Shown: positions 1 through 8,516 of the stretch, piece after piece
Layout of the letters: each line of letters begins with the position of its first letter
Numbering within the stretch: the first letter of the stretch is position 1
DNA from: an uncultured Lachnospiraceae bacterium
GTDB taxonomy: Bacteria > Bacillota > Clostridia > Lachnospirales > Lachnospiraceae
NCBI GenBank assembly: GCA_900549995.1
Contig: URQQ01000015.1
Location: forward strand, 1-64,000
Direction of reading: 5' to 3'
Length of the DNA: 64,000 nucleotides
Notes under the pieces: model-generated
Told to the model about the DNA's origin: nothing
The model's database searches: none
Seen by the model: only the letters and a program-made list of their open reading frames with translations
Translations under genes and position numbers: made by a program

Positions 1-674
1 GCATCCCACACATAACAGCCAACCTGCTGCACTTCCAGCTGTTCTGGATTGCTGACTTTTGCGTGTGCAACTACATTTGTATCATAGACTTCCTGATCGT
101 GGTACTGGAAGGAAAAATCAGGGGACACTGCCGAACCGCCTGTGGTATCATTTTTATTCCCATCCCATGTAAAAAAAGAATATCCAGAATCATTTACATC
201 TACAGTAGCTCCGACCCACGCCTTTGTATGTTCTGAGTTCCACGCGTTCTGCTGGATCACAGTGACTGTACTGCCGTTGATCTCTTTTACGATCGCCCAG
301 TGCACATTTTTGTTATCTCTTAAGATATCTCCAACCTTTGGATTCTTCGTCTCTGTAAATTCTCCTTTATCCATCAGAGGCACTGATCCAGTATCATTCA
401 GCCCCCATACACTCCGTCCAAACACCTGGCGGTAGAATTTCTTTACAAATGCCGCACAGCTGTATGTCTTATCTGCGTCATATCCACTGCCATATGCTTT
501 ATAGACTGCTTCTACTGTAACGCCGTTTACTGTAACTGAATCAACTGCCCCAGACTGAATCGAAACAAAATTGTAATTCCCCATCTTCGCTTCTGTCACC
601 ATCGGTGCCACTCCAAAGAACATCACCCCTGCTACCGCCATTGTCACTAATCTTCTAATCACTTTATTCATCAT
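1..674 (-). CDS. Secreted CHAP/NlpC-like cysteine amidase, 3' part cut by the window edge
   Basis: The frame is open from an ATG at 674 to base 1, so the C-terminus lies outside the window. A CAGGAGG site ends 9 nt before the first of two adjacent ATGs. Residues 1-29 form a Sec signal peptide (KVIRR, hydrophobic core, VTEA-K). A putative catalytic Cys73 sits in TYSCAAFVKKFY and a His125 in NVHWAIVK, the usual Cys/His order of CHAP and NlpC/P60 amidases acting on peptidoglycan. From about residue 175 a second domain begins that resembles the bacterial Ig-like surface modules of clostridial proteins. Its promoter carries the shared box at 722-735. The amidase call rests on the two motifs only; a substrate cannot be named. 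Confidence 0.72.
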   Translation of the reverse strand, partial: MMNKVIRRLVTMAVAGVMFFGVAPMVTEAKMGNYNFVSIQSGAVDSVTVNGVTVEAVYKAYGSGYDADKTYSCAAFVKKFYRQVFGRSVWGLNDTGSVPLMDKGEFTETKNPKVGDILRDNKNVHWAIVKEINGSTVTVIQQNAWNSEHTKAWVGATVDVNDSGYSFFTWDGNKNDTTGGSAVSPDFSFQYHDQEVYDTNVVAHAKVSNPEQLEVQQVGCYVWD

Positions 675-707
675 CTCTGTTTTCCTCCTGATCTATTTGA
701 TAATTTT

Positions 708-735
708 ATAATAAACCCTGTTTTGGAAAATTTGT
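708..735 (-). promoter_or_regulatory. Shared ACAAATnTTCCAAA box plus -10 for the CHAP gene
   Basis: On the minus strand ACAAATTTTCCAAA (735 to 722) is followed after exactly 8 bp by TATTAT (713 to 708), 33 nt before the start codon. The box covers the -35 position, where no sigma-A hexamer is seen. The same arrangement occurs at 1398-1425 and 1491-1518. Confidence 0.6.
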
Positions 736-738
736 TTT

Positions 739-1329
739 TCACTGATTTCCGACTCTCATACAGGCAAATAAATCACCCGCTATCTGGTAGCTTCTCTTCA
801 ATCCTTCTTCGTTATTATCATATCTGGCCGTATGGTTTTGTCTGATTCCGATTTTTTGTGCCATATGGACCGCTTCCATCTCCGTGCCAAAGAATAAAAT
901 CACCCACCCTCTGTTCTGCCGTTCTTCAATCATTTGGTGAATCTGCTCTCCATTATATTGCCTGCTTGCATTTTCCATCCCGTCGGTAATGATAAATACC
1001 AACACTTTCTCTTCCTCTCCCCGTCCTGTATCTGCAATGATCTGGTCTATCTGTGAAAATACCCGTCCAATTCCGTCAAACAATGCCGTATTTCCATATA
1101 CATAATAAGTACTGTCATCCATCTCCTTCGCGGATGCGATCGGTGTATGGCTGTATAACACCTCACACTGGTCGCTGAACAATGCGGTAGTGATGTAAGC
1201 TTCACCCTCTTCTCTCTTTTGCTTTCTCAGCATTTCATTATAATTTCTTATGGTATCCTTCTCTTTTCCGTACATCGAACCGCTCCGGTCCAAAATACAT
1301 ACCATCTCTGTTACTTTTGCCCTTCCCAT
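739..1329 (-). CDS. vWA-domain protein with complete MIDAS
   Basis: A 196-aa cytoplasmic protein made almost entirely of one von Willebrand factor A domain. All metal-ion-dependent adhesion site residues are visible: D14-x-S16-x-S18 in LDRSGSM, T81 in GNTALFDG and D116 in ITDGMEN. The start at 1329 is preferred to an upstream in-frame ATG because AAAGGA lies 7 nt before it. Stand-alone vWA proteins of this type usually act as metal-dependent protein-protein adaptors and often sit beside kinases or stress-response genes, as here. There is no signal peptide or membrane segment. It shares the 14-bp promoter box with its two neighbours, which suggests joint expression. The specific partner is unknown. 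Confidence 0.82.
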   Translation of the reverse strand: MGRAKVTEMVCILDRSGSMYGKEKDTIRNYNEMLRKQKREEGEAYITTALFSDQCEVLYSHTPIASAKEMDDSTYYVYGNTALFDGIGRVFSQIDQIIADTGRGEEEKVLVFIITDGMENASRQYNGEQIHQMIEERQNRGWVILFFGTEMEAVHMAQKIGIRQNHTARYDNNEEGLKRSYQIAGDLFACMRVGNQ

Positions 1330-1397
1330 GATCTCATCCTTTCCTTTCTTCTTCACTGCTCCTGATATCAACTGTATTGAAACTTTTACTGTTTCTA

Positions 1398-1425
1398 ATT
1401 TTAACTGGCATTTTGGAACATTTGT
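1398..1425 (-). promoter_or_regulatory. Shared ACAAATnTTCCAAA box plus -10 for the vWA gene
   Basis: On the minus strand ACAAATGTTCCAAA (1425 to 1412), then 8 bp, then TAAAAT (1403 to 1398), 68 nt before the start at 1329. It differs at one base from the copies at 722-735 and 1491-1504. Confidence 0.6.
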
Positions 1426-1490
1426 CTGTGGGAAAGCAGCACTTCCTATTTAACAGTAACCAGAAGTAACTACATCATTTCCTTGCAGAA

Positions 1491-1518
1491 ACAAATTTTC
1501 CAAACCGGCTGATATACT
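1491..1518 (+). promoter_or_regulatory. Shared ACAAATnTTCCAAA box plus -10 for the YARHG gene
   Basis: ACAAATTTTCCAAA at 1491-1504, 8 bp, then TATACT at 1513-1518, 42 nt before the start at 1561. The 14-mer is identical to the copy upstream of the CHAP gene and faces the opposite way from the vWA copy 65 bp away. Confidence 0.6.
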
Positions 1519-1560
1519 AAAATCATCAAATCAAACAGCACACGAAAAGGAGAACATATT

Positions 1561-2361
1561 ATGAAAATAAAGGGATTAAAAAGCTTCGTATTCGCACTTT
1601 CACTTACAGCAATGCTTCCACAGACAGCATTTGCAAAAGAAAAATACATTCTCCCTGACGGCGGACAGACTGCAGTCAAGGAATCTACACTATCCAAGTT
1701 AGATGAGGAAAAATTAATGCTTGCCCGCAACGAGATTGCTGCACGGCACGGTAAGATCTTTTATGATGAAGATATGAAAAAATATTTTGACAGCCAAAGC
1801 TTTTATAAACCAGCGGCTGATTACGATGACTCCTGCCTGACAACGACAGAAAAAGAAAATATCGATATGATTTATAAATATGAATTATCCAGAAAGCAGG
1901 AGAATGCCAGAAATAAATTCGAAGAAAATAAACGCCTATCTGAAAAAGGTGACATGCAGGTAGCATCCTCCTCATGGGTATACATGGAGAGTCCTTATTA
2001 CCTCGACGACTTATTAGGCAGATGGATTGACAATTCAGACCCTGAATACCCAATGGTGCTGGATTTCCAGATGAAAGACGGCCTCCCATATTACCGCTAT
2101 TACGGAATCGTACCGGGAAATGGAATGGGACTTGATATCGCCAATTCTTACTCAGAATTCGAATATTGTACCGGCACTTTTTCATTGAACAGCGAAATCG
2201 GCTTTATCAACTGTTATGTCGGCAATACCGAAAAACTCTATAATTCCTTTGAGTATGACGTAATGTCTGACACACTGGTAGAAACAAGTATGGATAAGAA
2301 TCGCAAAACATTTACAAAAGACAATGATTTCACTTATGAACTGCCAAAAACCCCGCAATAG
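1561..2361 (+). CDS. Secreted YARHG-domain protein
   Basis: A 266-aa exported protein. Residues 1-25 are a Sec signal peptide ending at AFA-KE. Residues 50-90 carry the YARHG signature (LARNEIAARHG, then YFDSQSFYKP), an extracellular domain common in Firmicutes and often found beside bacterial kinases and zinc-ribbon proteins. The remaining 150 residues are acidic, rich in Tyr, and not recognised. AAAGGAG lies 8 nt before the ATG. The gene faces the kinase operon convergently and shares its upstream box with the CHAP and vWA genes. A ligand or accessory role towards the extracytoplasmic kinase domains is a guess from position only. Confidence 0.75.
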   Translation: MKIKGLKSFVFALSLTAMLPQTAFAKEKYILPDGGQTAVKESTLSKLDEEKLMLARNEIAARHGKIFYDEDMKKYFDSQSFYKPAADYDDSCLTTTEKENIDMIYKYELSRKQENARNKFEENKRLSEKGDMQVASSSWVYMESPYYLDDLLGRWIDNSDPEYPMVLDFQMKDGLPYYRYYGIVPGNGMGLDIANSYSEFEYCTGTFSLNSEIGFINCYVGNTEKLYNSFEYDVMSDTLVETSMDKNRKTFTKDNDFTYELPKTPQ

Positions 2362-2376
2362 ACTACGGGGTTTTTT
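2346..2376. terminator. Bidirectional rho-independent terminator
   Basis: AAAAACCCCG (2346-2355) pairs with CGGGGTTTTT (2366-2375) around a 10-nt loop. The stem overlaps the YARHG stop codon. It has a T run on the plus strand and, read in reverse, on the minus strand, so it can end both that gene and the convergent kinase operon. Confidence 0.85.
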
Positions 2377-2382
2377 CAGATT

Positions 2383-3174
2383 CTAAGGCCAATAATAGCC
2401 GGCGCCTCGAAAAGTATCAATCGGAACAAAATAAATCTCCGGTTTGTCACTTTCCTTATCTTCTATCATAGCCATACAGTCATTCTCTTCCACATACCAT
2501 GTATCGCCTGTCTCTATGACTTTTGCCTCTGTCTCTTTCAAATCTTTCGATACTTTCGTTTTGTTCCTGCTGCATGCCGCTGAGACGATCTGAAAAATAT
2601 CTGCACCCACCTCTGCGATCTCTGCATCACTTTCATTTTCTCTATATACATTAATCAATATGACATCACCATTGATCAGATCACTGGCAACGGCAACGCA
2701 CACCCCATCAGAAGCCCGGAAATGCTCCCTCTTTAAAAACGAGGTCAAGATTGCCCCATATTTTTGTATCTCTACCGTATTTTTTTCATTTTCGGACACT
2801 TTCGTCAACGAATACCCTTTCTTCATTAAACGGTCTGTAAAATCATCTCTTTTCAATGAGAAGCGGTTACTGTTGCATGGTTCTCCCCATTTTTCCACTG
2901 CCTCTGAATCCAAAGTATAGATCACACTTCCTTCTTTTTCCATAGAATATTTGCTGTTGTTCTCTGCATTTTCTTTGGAAACGGCATGCTCTGTCACATA
3001 CTTTCTAAATTCCTCATTCCGATCACTTCCTCTGGCGTAATTTCCTGCATACACCGTCTTCCCCTCAGCATCTGGTTTCGTTCTCTGCCATAGAAAAACT
3101 CCCGCTGCGGCAATCACGCAGACAATCCCAATGGCAGCTCTCCAGATCCACTTGCACTTACACTCTTTTTTCAT
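2383..3174 (-). CDS. Kinase-less membrane paralogue of the type-B sensor domain (B')
   Basis: A 263-aa protein with a short basic, Cys-containing N-terminus, one membrane segment at about 9-30 and an extracytoplasmic remainder. From YAGNYARG onwards it aligns end to end with residues 336-563 of the kinase at 4952-6643. Shared blocks include EGxVxYTL, KWGxPCN, NTVEIQKYGAxLT and a terminal YxWP. It therefore matches that protein with its cytoplasmic kinase domain removed. GGAGG lies 4 nt before the ATG, and only 10 nt separate it from the upstream pseudokinase gene. It is last in the operon. It may pair with or titrate the full-length kinase; the domain's ligand is unknown. Confidence 0.8.
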   Translation of the reverse strand: MKKECKCKWIWRAAIGIVCVIAAAGVFLWQRTKPDAEGKTVYAGNYARGSDRNEEFRKYVTEHAVSKENAENNSKYSMEKEGSVIYTLDSEAVEKWGEPCNSNRFSLKRDDFTDRLMKKGYSLTKVSENEKNTVEIQKYGAILTSFLKREHFRASDGVCVAVASDLINGDVILINVYRENESDAEIAEVGADIFQIVSAACSRNKTKVSKDLKETEAKVIETGDTWYVEENDCMAMIEDKESDKPEIYFVPIDTFRGAGYYWP

Positions 3175-3184
3175 TTCTCCTCCC

Positions 3185-4930
3185 CTAATCTTCCGGTACA
3201 GACAATGTTACCTCATAAGTATCCTTCTCTTCTCCCGAATATCTTACTATCAGACGGCACTTTGCGTTCAGTTTAACTCCACAGAACTGTTCTCCGTCTT
3301 TGCATGCTTCCAGCAAGTCTTTTGCTTCCTCTGATGTAAGATAGGTCTCCGGGGAAGTCAGCGGAATCATTTTTACAAGGAATTCACTGCACCGTTCTTT
3401 TGTTCCATGAAACTCCAGCTTCTTTACCTGTTCATTCATGATGTCATATCCTATTGCGATTTCCTCGCCCATGCTGCCATAATCTACTGCATATTTTTCT
3501 TCCTTCCAGATCCATATTTTCATAGTCTCTGTCTCATCAGAGAAGATCCGGACCGTATCATAATACATATGATCCGTAAGATTCAAATCCTCTTTTTTGA
3601 TACTCATGTAATAAGAGAGCGCATCCAGCATCGTCTTCTTATCCAGATAAAAAGTGTCATACGTCCCTCTCAGCTGTCTGCATTGTTCCAATGCATCCTC
3701 CGGAACTGCATAGCTCTTCCACATGCCATTGCTCGTACTTTCCTCATACTCCCCATATGTTTCCACAAATGTTCGGACCGTCTGATACTCTTCCCCGTCT
3801 TTGGTCAGGTACTTCACCCTTTTATGTTCCTCTGCTTCTTTTTGTGCCTGTCTGAGCTTATACTGGAAAATCATATCCTGATGGGTTCCAAGAAATGCGG
3901 CTCCGCCTCCTGCAAGGCACAAGATCACTCCTGCCAATACCGCAATCCGTCTCCAGCGTATCTTTCTTCTATGCTGCTGTTCCCAGTACTTTTTCCCATC
4001 CGTCTGTGCCGTAAGCTGAAGCCATTCCTCCCCCCATTCCTGCCTGATCACACCTTCCAGTCTCTGAACGGCTTCCAATTGCACCCCAAACTGTTCCGCG
4101 AAATTGCCAACGGAAAAATACCGCATCTGTACGTCCAGCGAAAGTCCCTGCATGACCGCTTCTCCTTCAGTTTCCAGTTCTGCGTCCGCTGTAATTTTCT
4201 TTAGCCGGTCCTTTTTTATCCGCTCCCCGGCAGGAGGAACCTTTCTCCCGGTGACCATCTCGTATAACACGGCACAGACCGCATAAATATCTGTCCAGGG
4301 ACCGGTTCTGCCTTCCAGCTGCTCTGGCGGGATATAGGGCGAATTCTCTTCCATACTTTCCGTACCCGCATCGCCAGTTCCGACGATACAAAGCCTGCCC
4401 TCCTCATGAAACACCAGATGCTCCGGATGGATTGCCCCATGTACGATCCCGATACTGTGTAAAAATGCCACAGCCTCCATCACTGGCGTGAGAAGATCAG
4501 CCGCCTCTCTCATCTCTGTCTTTTTGTGGGTCTGCAGATACTCTTTCAACGTTCCTCCCGGGAGATACTCCGTAATCACATACCCTTTTTCGTTCACGAT
4601 GAAATACTCTTTTTCAATCGCCAGTCCACGCACATCGAATCTGCCAAATAAAAGCCTGGCATCTCTTCCCTTCTGCCGGTCCCATACGTCCTTTGTGTAC
4701 TCCTTCACCACGACTCTTTGTTCCAGCACAAGATCATATCCCATGTAAGTTACGCTCCCTGCACCTTCCCCAAGTACAGCACCGATACTATATCTGTCCT
4801 GCAGTACCATCCCCGGTTCCAGCCACGTATTCTTCCATTGATATTCCCAGATTCCTTTCTTGCACGCCGGACATAATTGATCTGCCCCATCGATGACATG
4901 CATACAGAAAATGCATCGATTCTGCTCCAT
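3185..4930 (-). CDS. Zinc-ribbon membrane pseudokinase (A')
   Basis: A 581-aa paralogue of the kinase at 6655-8487. Order: zinc ribbon at 6-23 (CIFC, CPAC), Ser/Thr kinase fold at about 47-300, membrane segment at about 328-347, extracytoplasmic domain ending in a KLNAKC block. Lys76 of the VAIK motif is kept. The catalytic loop is HGAIHPEH (164-171), so the base Asp is Ala166 and the metal-binding Asn is His171. The DFG motif reads GTG (184-186). It should not transfer phosphate by the usual mechanism, though it may bind nucleotide or act allosterically. The PPEQ and GPWTDIYAVCAVLYEM segments still mark the fold. GGGAG precedes the ATG. It lies 21 nt after one kinase gene and 10 nt before B'. 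Confidence 0.88.
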   Translation of the reverse strand: MEQNRCIFCMHVIDGADQLCPACKKGIWEYQWKNTWLEPGMVLQDRYSIGAVLGEGAGSVTYMGYDLVLEQRVVVKEYTKDVWDRQKGRDARLLFGRFDVRGLAIEKEYFIVNEKGYVITEYLPGGTLKEYLQTHKKTEMREAADLLTPVMEAVAFLHSIGIVHGAIHPEHLVFHEEGRLCIVGTGDAGTESMEENSPYIPPEQLEGRTGPWTDIYAVCAVLYEMVTGRKVPPAGERIKKDRLKKITADAELETEGEAVMQGLSLDVQMRYFSVGNFAEQFGVQLEAVQRLEGVIRQEWGEEWLQLTAQTDGKKYWEQQHRRKIRWRRIAVLAGVILCLAGGGAAFLGTHQDMIFQYKLRQAQKEAEEHKRVKYLTKDGEEYQTVRTFVETYGEYEESTSNGMWKSYAVPEDALEQCRQLRGTYDTFYLDKKTMLDALSYYMSIKKEDLNLTDHMYYDTVRIFSDETETMKIWIWKEEKYAVDYGSMGEEIAIGYDIMNEQVKKLEFHGTKERCSEFLVKMIPLTSPETYLTSEEAKDLLEACKDGEQFCGVKLNAKCRLIVRYSGEEKDTYEVTLSVPED

Positions 4931-4951
4931 TTTACTCCCTCACTCTATTTC

Positions 4952-6643
4952 CTAAGGCCAAAAATACTTTACATTCCAATTAGATTCTGGTTTGAAATAA
5001 TATCCGTATCCGCCATCCTCTATCCCAGTCCAGAGAACCATACATTCCTCCGTCGAGTACGAATACACCCATTGTTCCGGCTCAGGAAGCTTCGACAGAT
5101 AGGAAGCATTGTTTTCACGAAATGACCGGAGGATTTCTTCTTTAGTTTCCTCCATACCTGTGTCCAGAATTTGAAGAAGATCCATCCCCGGTTCTGCCAG
5201 ATTGTCTTCGTTTCCTTTTTCCGTAAACAGCATCAGATAGATGAGATCCTGGTTCACACTGTCAAATCCCGCTTTGATCCATATCCTGTCTTTGATTTTG
5301 TAATACTCAATTTCAGTAAATCTCGTAAGAACCGCACCGTATTTCTGAATTTCTACTGTATTCTTATCCTCTTCTTTTACCACTTCTATTATATAACCTG
5401 ACTGTTTTAAATCTTTCAGGAATTCTTTCTTCTTGATGGAAAACCGAAATGCATTGCAGGGCTTCCCCCACTCTGCCACAGCATCTGCCGGCAGAGTATA
5501 TAAGACGGCGCCTTCCCGTTCCAGTTCATATTCATCTTTTGCCTTTAACACCTCCTGCGAGGTGGCATGTTCTTTCGTAAACCGGACAAACTCGGTGTAT
5601 TCTTCTGTATTTCGCCCATAATTTCCTGCATAACTGACTGGCGTCGTCTGGTCTGCCTTCTGAAACTGCCATAAGAGAATCACAAGAACTGCCGCCGCTA
5701 TGACTGCTCCAATACTGATCGGAACCCATATTTTTTTCTGTTTCTCTTCTGCCTCTTCTTTCTCCCCAGCATGACTCATGGCATCCCGAAGTTCTCTCAT
5801 ATCCCTGATCCGTCTTCGGTAATCCGGTTCAAGCCCCCTTGCCAGGGCACTCTCCTCCTCCGGGGTAATCACCGTCCCATAGGAAGAGGGCAGATAAAGT
5901 TCATCCTTTACCTGACGGTTGATGGATGGTTCCGGACACACGCCTGTAACCATCTCATACAAGGTCGCACAGACTGCGTATACATCGGTCCACGGCCCCT
6001 GTTTTCCTTTTTTTGAATACTGCTCCACAGGAGCATATCCCCGCTTTACGAGAATCGTCATCGTCTTCTCATGATCCAGATATGTCCTTGCCGCCCCGAA
6101 GTCGATGATTTTCAGACTGCCATCTTCCATCACCATCAGATTCGACGGATTCAGATCCCGGTGGATGATTCCTTTTTTATGCACTTTCTCAAGCGCTTCT
6201 GCCACCGGTTCCATCTTCTCCCAGGCCTGTGCGAAATCAAATGGAATCTCTCTGCGCTCCAGATACTCTTCCAGGCTGATTCCCCGGACATATTCCATCA
6301 CCAGATATGCGGTATCGTTCTCCTCAAAAAAATCCAGAATTTTGACAATCGCCTGCACATCAAAAAGTTCTGACATTCTTCTCGCTTCAGCCAGAAAATC
6401 CTTCTTTCCTTTTTGATACAGCTTTTTCGCATCCTTTTCTTCCAGAAAGACAGGACAGAGCTCTCCCTGTGAGGCATCTCTCTTCACAAGTGTCCATGGA
6501 AAATATTCTTTGACCACGACCGTCTGATTCAGCAGTATGTCCCTGGAAAGATATGTAATGCCAAACCCGCCGTTTCCAAGGACTTTCTCTATCTCATATT
6601 TTTGATGCAGGAGCGTCTTCTCCCCAAGGCTTTGTCTCTCCAT
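4952..6643 (-). CDS. Membrane Ser/Thr protein kinase with C-terminal extracytoplasmic domain (B)
   Basis: A 563-aa Hanks-type kinase without a zinc ribbon. Kinase motifs: glycine loop GNGGFG, Lys45 (VVVKEY), catalytic loop HRDLNPSN with Asp163 and Asn168, and Asp181 in DFG, followed by a Thr-rich activation loop and APVEQY. A membrane segment spans about 305-327, then a sensor domain from YAGNYGRN to the C-terminal YFWP. The start at 6643 is chosen over an in-frame upstream ATG because AGGAGA lies 7 nt before it and overlaps the TAG stop of the preceding kinase gene, implying translational coupling. The kinase should be active. No PASTA repeats are present, so it is not a PrkC/StkP orthologue. 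Confidence 0.9.
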   Translation of the reverse strand: MERQSLGEKTLLHQKYEIEKVLGNGGFGITYLSRDILLNQTVVVKEYFPWTLVKRDASQGELCPVFLEEKDAKKLYQKGKKDFLAEARRMSELFDVQAIVKILDFFEENDTAYLVMEYVRGISLEEYLERREIPFDFAQAWEKMEPVAEALEKVHKKGIIHRDLNPSNLMVMEDGSLKIIDFGAARTYLDHEKTMTILVKRGYAPVEQYSKKGKQGPWTDVYAVCATLYEMVTGVCPEPSINRQVKDELYLPSSYGTVITPEEESALARGLEPDYRRRIRDMRELRDAMSHAGEKEEAEEKQKKIWVPISIGAVIAAAVLVILLWQFQKADQTTPVSYAGNYGRNTEEYTEFVRFTKEHATSQEVLKAKDEYELEREGAVLYTLPADAVAEWGKPCNAFRFSIKKKEFLKDLKQSGYIIEVVKEEDKNTVEIQKYGAVLTRFTEIEYYKIKDRIWIKAGFDSVNQDLIYLMLFTEKGNEDNLAEPGMDLLQILDTGMEETKEEILRSFRENNASYLSKLPEPEQWVYSYSTEECMVLWTGIEDGGYGYYFKPESNWNVKYFWP

Positions 6644-6654
6644 AGATTTATCTC

Positions 6655-8487
6655 CTATAACGGACTGACTGTCAGCAGATACTTTGCCTCTTCTTCCCCG
6701 TAAAGGCTGATCGAAATCCAGCATTTTGCGTTGATTTTCACAGAGGCTGATCCCGTCTCAGATTCTTTTTCATATTGAAGTAACTCTTCAATCTCATCTT
6801 TCGCCAGATAAGACTCCGGCGAAATGACCGGCAGCAGATCAGACAGAAATGAAAATAATTCCTCCCTGGAACCTTCAAAGGAAACCTGCGTTACCCGATG
6901 GTCATTATAATCACTGGTAACTGTGATACGTGTCTCTCCATATACATAACTTTCTTTCAGGCTAAGGTCTATCTTCATTTCTTTTTTTTGTGTTTTTCTT
7001 ACCATAACACTCCCGGTAAAATTGGGATCCTGAACCTCCACTTCTGCTCCACGTTTCCAAACCTCCAGTGCCTTTTTCATGGTATCAGACTTCAGGTAGA
7101 ACTTCTCATTCCAATTGCCTGGCTTTCCCCACTCTTTCGCAGTCTTTCTTGTAATCTGATATGTTGTAAATGTCTCTGGTTCATCATTGACTGTAGCAGC
7201 ATTTGCTTTGATAAACGCAAGATCTGCTTTATATTCCGGAGAATCTATATCTTCTGCTTCCTTTCCGTCCGTACGCTCTGCCTCTTTCCTGTCTTTCCTG
7301 AGCTCATATTCCACCACTTTCTCCGGATATCTGCGGCAGTAAAGCCAGAGACTTCCGCCTGCCGCTGCCAGAACAGCCATCAGAGTCAGGCATACAACCA
7401 GTCCTCTTTTCAGCCATCGCCTGAGTCTCAGATGTCCCTTTTTCTTCCCCCGCATCTGTTCCACCTGGGTCGTGAGGCGTATCCATAATTCTCCCCACTC
7501 CCTGCGGATATCCCCTGAAAGCAGTCCTGCCTCCTCACAGGATATGGAAATCCTCTGCATCAGATTCTCAACGCTGAAATATCTTCTCTGAATATCCAGG
7601 GATAGCCCCTGCATCAAAGCCTGCTCTAATTCCGGCACAATCTTTACCAACTCCGACGGCGGTTTTAACGTGTCTTTTTTCAGCCGTTCCGGCGCAGCGG
7701 GAACCTTCTTCCCTGTCATCATTTCATACCAGACTGCACAGAGTGCATACAGATCCGTCCATGGGCCGATCTTTTCCTTCTCCTGATACAGTTCCGGGGA
7801 TGCATACCCTTCTTTCAGCTGTCTTTCCACTCCGGTCTCACCCTTCTGTCTCGCCGCCCCAAGATCAATCAGTTTTAACTCCCCTTCCTGGTCAAACAGA
7901 AGATTATCCGGACTGATATCACAATGGATCATCCCTTCACTGTGAAGGTACAAAAGAGCCTCCATCACCGGCTTTAGCATCCCGGCCGCCTGCCCGGGCT
8001 GTATCTGGCGGGACTTCTTTATGAACGACTTTAAGCTCTGGCCGCTTAAATATTCCATGACAATATAACCAGTGCCATGTGCAGTAAAAAACTCCTTTTC
8101 CTCCACAAGCCCCGGTATTTTTCTTTTCCCCACAAGCCGTAGTGCCCCGTTTTGATACTGACTGAGCCCGTTCTGGAATTCTTTGTCCGCCTGTTCACCG
8201 CAACCTGTAACATCCTGTGTCTCTGGTTCTCTTCGTACCTTTCCATCGGGATAATACTCTTTTACAGCCACCGTCACCTCTTCCTGCATATCATAAGCCA
8301 GATAGGTAATCCCGGCGGCACCTTCCCCCAGCACAATTCCGATCATATAACGTTCCTTCAGTCTTGTATACGGACGAAGCCACCTGCTGTTCCACTGATA
8401 TTCCCACGCTCCTTTTCTGCATTTTGGGCATCGCTTGCTGTCATTGTCCATCTCATGCATGCAGAAGATACATCTCTTTTTCTCCAT
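6655..8487 (-). CDS. Zinc-ribbon membrane Ser/Thr protein kinase (A)
   Basis: A 610-aa kinase. It has an N-terminal zinc ribbon (CIFC at 6-9, CPKC at 20-23), then a WEYQW segment shared with the pseudokinase. The kinase domain is at about 47-310 with Lys76 (VAVKEY), HCDISPDN (Asp190, Asn195) and Asp208 in DLG. SPELYQ and GPWTDLYALCAVWYEM close the fold. A membrane segment lies at about 362-385 and an extracytoplasmic domain of about 220 residues follows, ending in a KINAKC block shared with A'. The catalytic set is complete, and the Ser in place of the catalytic-loop Lys is common in bacterial kinases. It is the first of four related signalling genes, 29 nt after the 480-aa gene. Confidence 0.9.
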   Translation of the reverse strand: MEKKRCIFCMHEMDNDSKRCPKCRKGAWEYQWNSRWLRPYTRLKERYMIGIVLGEGAAGITYLAYDMQEEVTVAVKEYYPDGKVRREPETQDVTGCGEQADKEFQNGLSQYQNGALRLVGKRKIPGLVEEKEFFTAHGTGYIVMEYLSGQSLKSFIKKSRQIQPGQAAGMLKPVMEALLYLHSEGMIHCDISPDNLLFDQEGELKLIDLGAARQKGETGVERQLKEGYASPELYQEKEKIGPWTDLYALCAVWYEMMTGKKVPAAPERLKKDTLKPPSELVKIVPELEQALMQGLSLDIQRRYFSVENLMQRISISCEEAGLLSGDIRREWGELWIRLTTQVEQMRGKKKGHLRLRRWLKRGLVVCLTLMAVLAAAGGSLWLYCRRYPEKVVEYELRKDRKEAERTDGKEAEDIDSPEYKADLAFIKANAATVNDEPETFTTYQITRKTAKEWGKPGNWNEKFYLKSDTMKKALEVWKRGAEVEVQDPNFTGSVMVRKTQKKEMKIDLSLKESYVYGETRITVTSDYNDHRVTQVSFEGSREELFSFLSDLLPVISPESYLAKDEIEELLQYEKESETGSASVKINAKCWISISLYGEEEAKYLLTVSPL

Positions 8488-8516
8488 TTTACATTCCCTG
8501 TCTTTTGGTCAGAAGT

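Noticed and set aside
3407..4204. 265-aa plus-strand frame opposite the pseudokinase gene
   Set aside because: Antisense shadow of a full-length conserved frame; no start signal.
6655..6724. Longer N-terminus for the type-B kinase overlapping the upstream kinase gene
   Set aside because: The extra 27 residues are unlike the family and the AGGAGA site points to ATG 6643.
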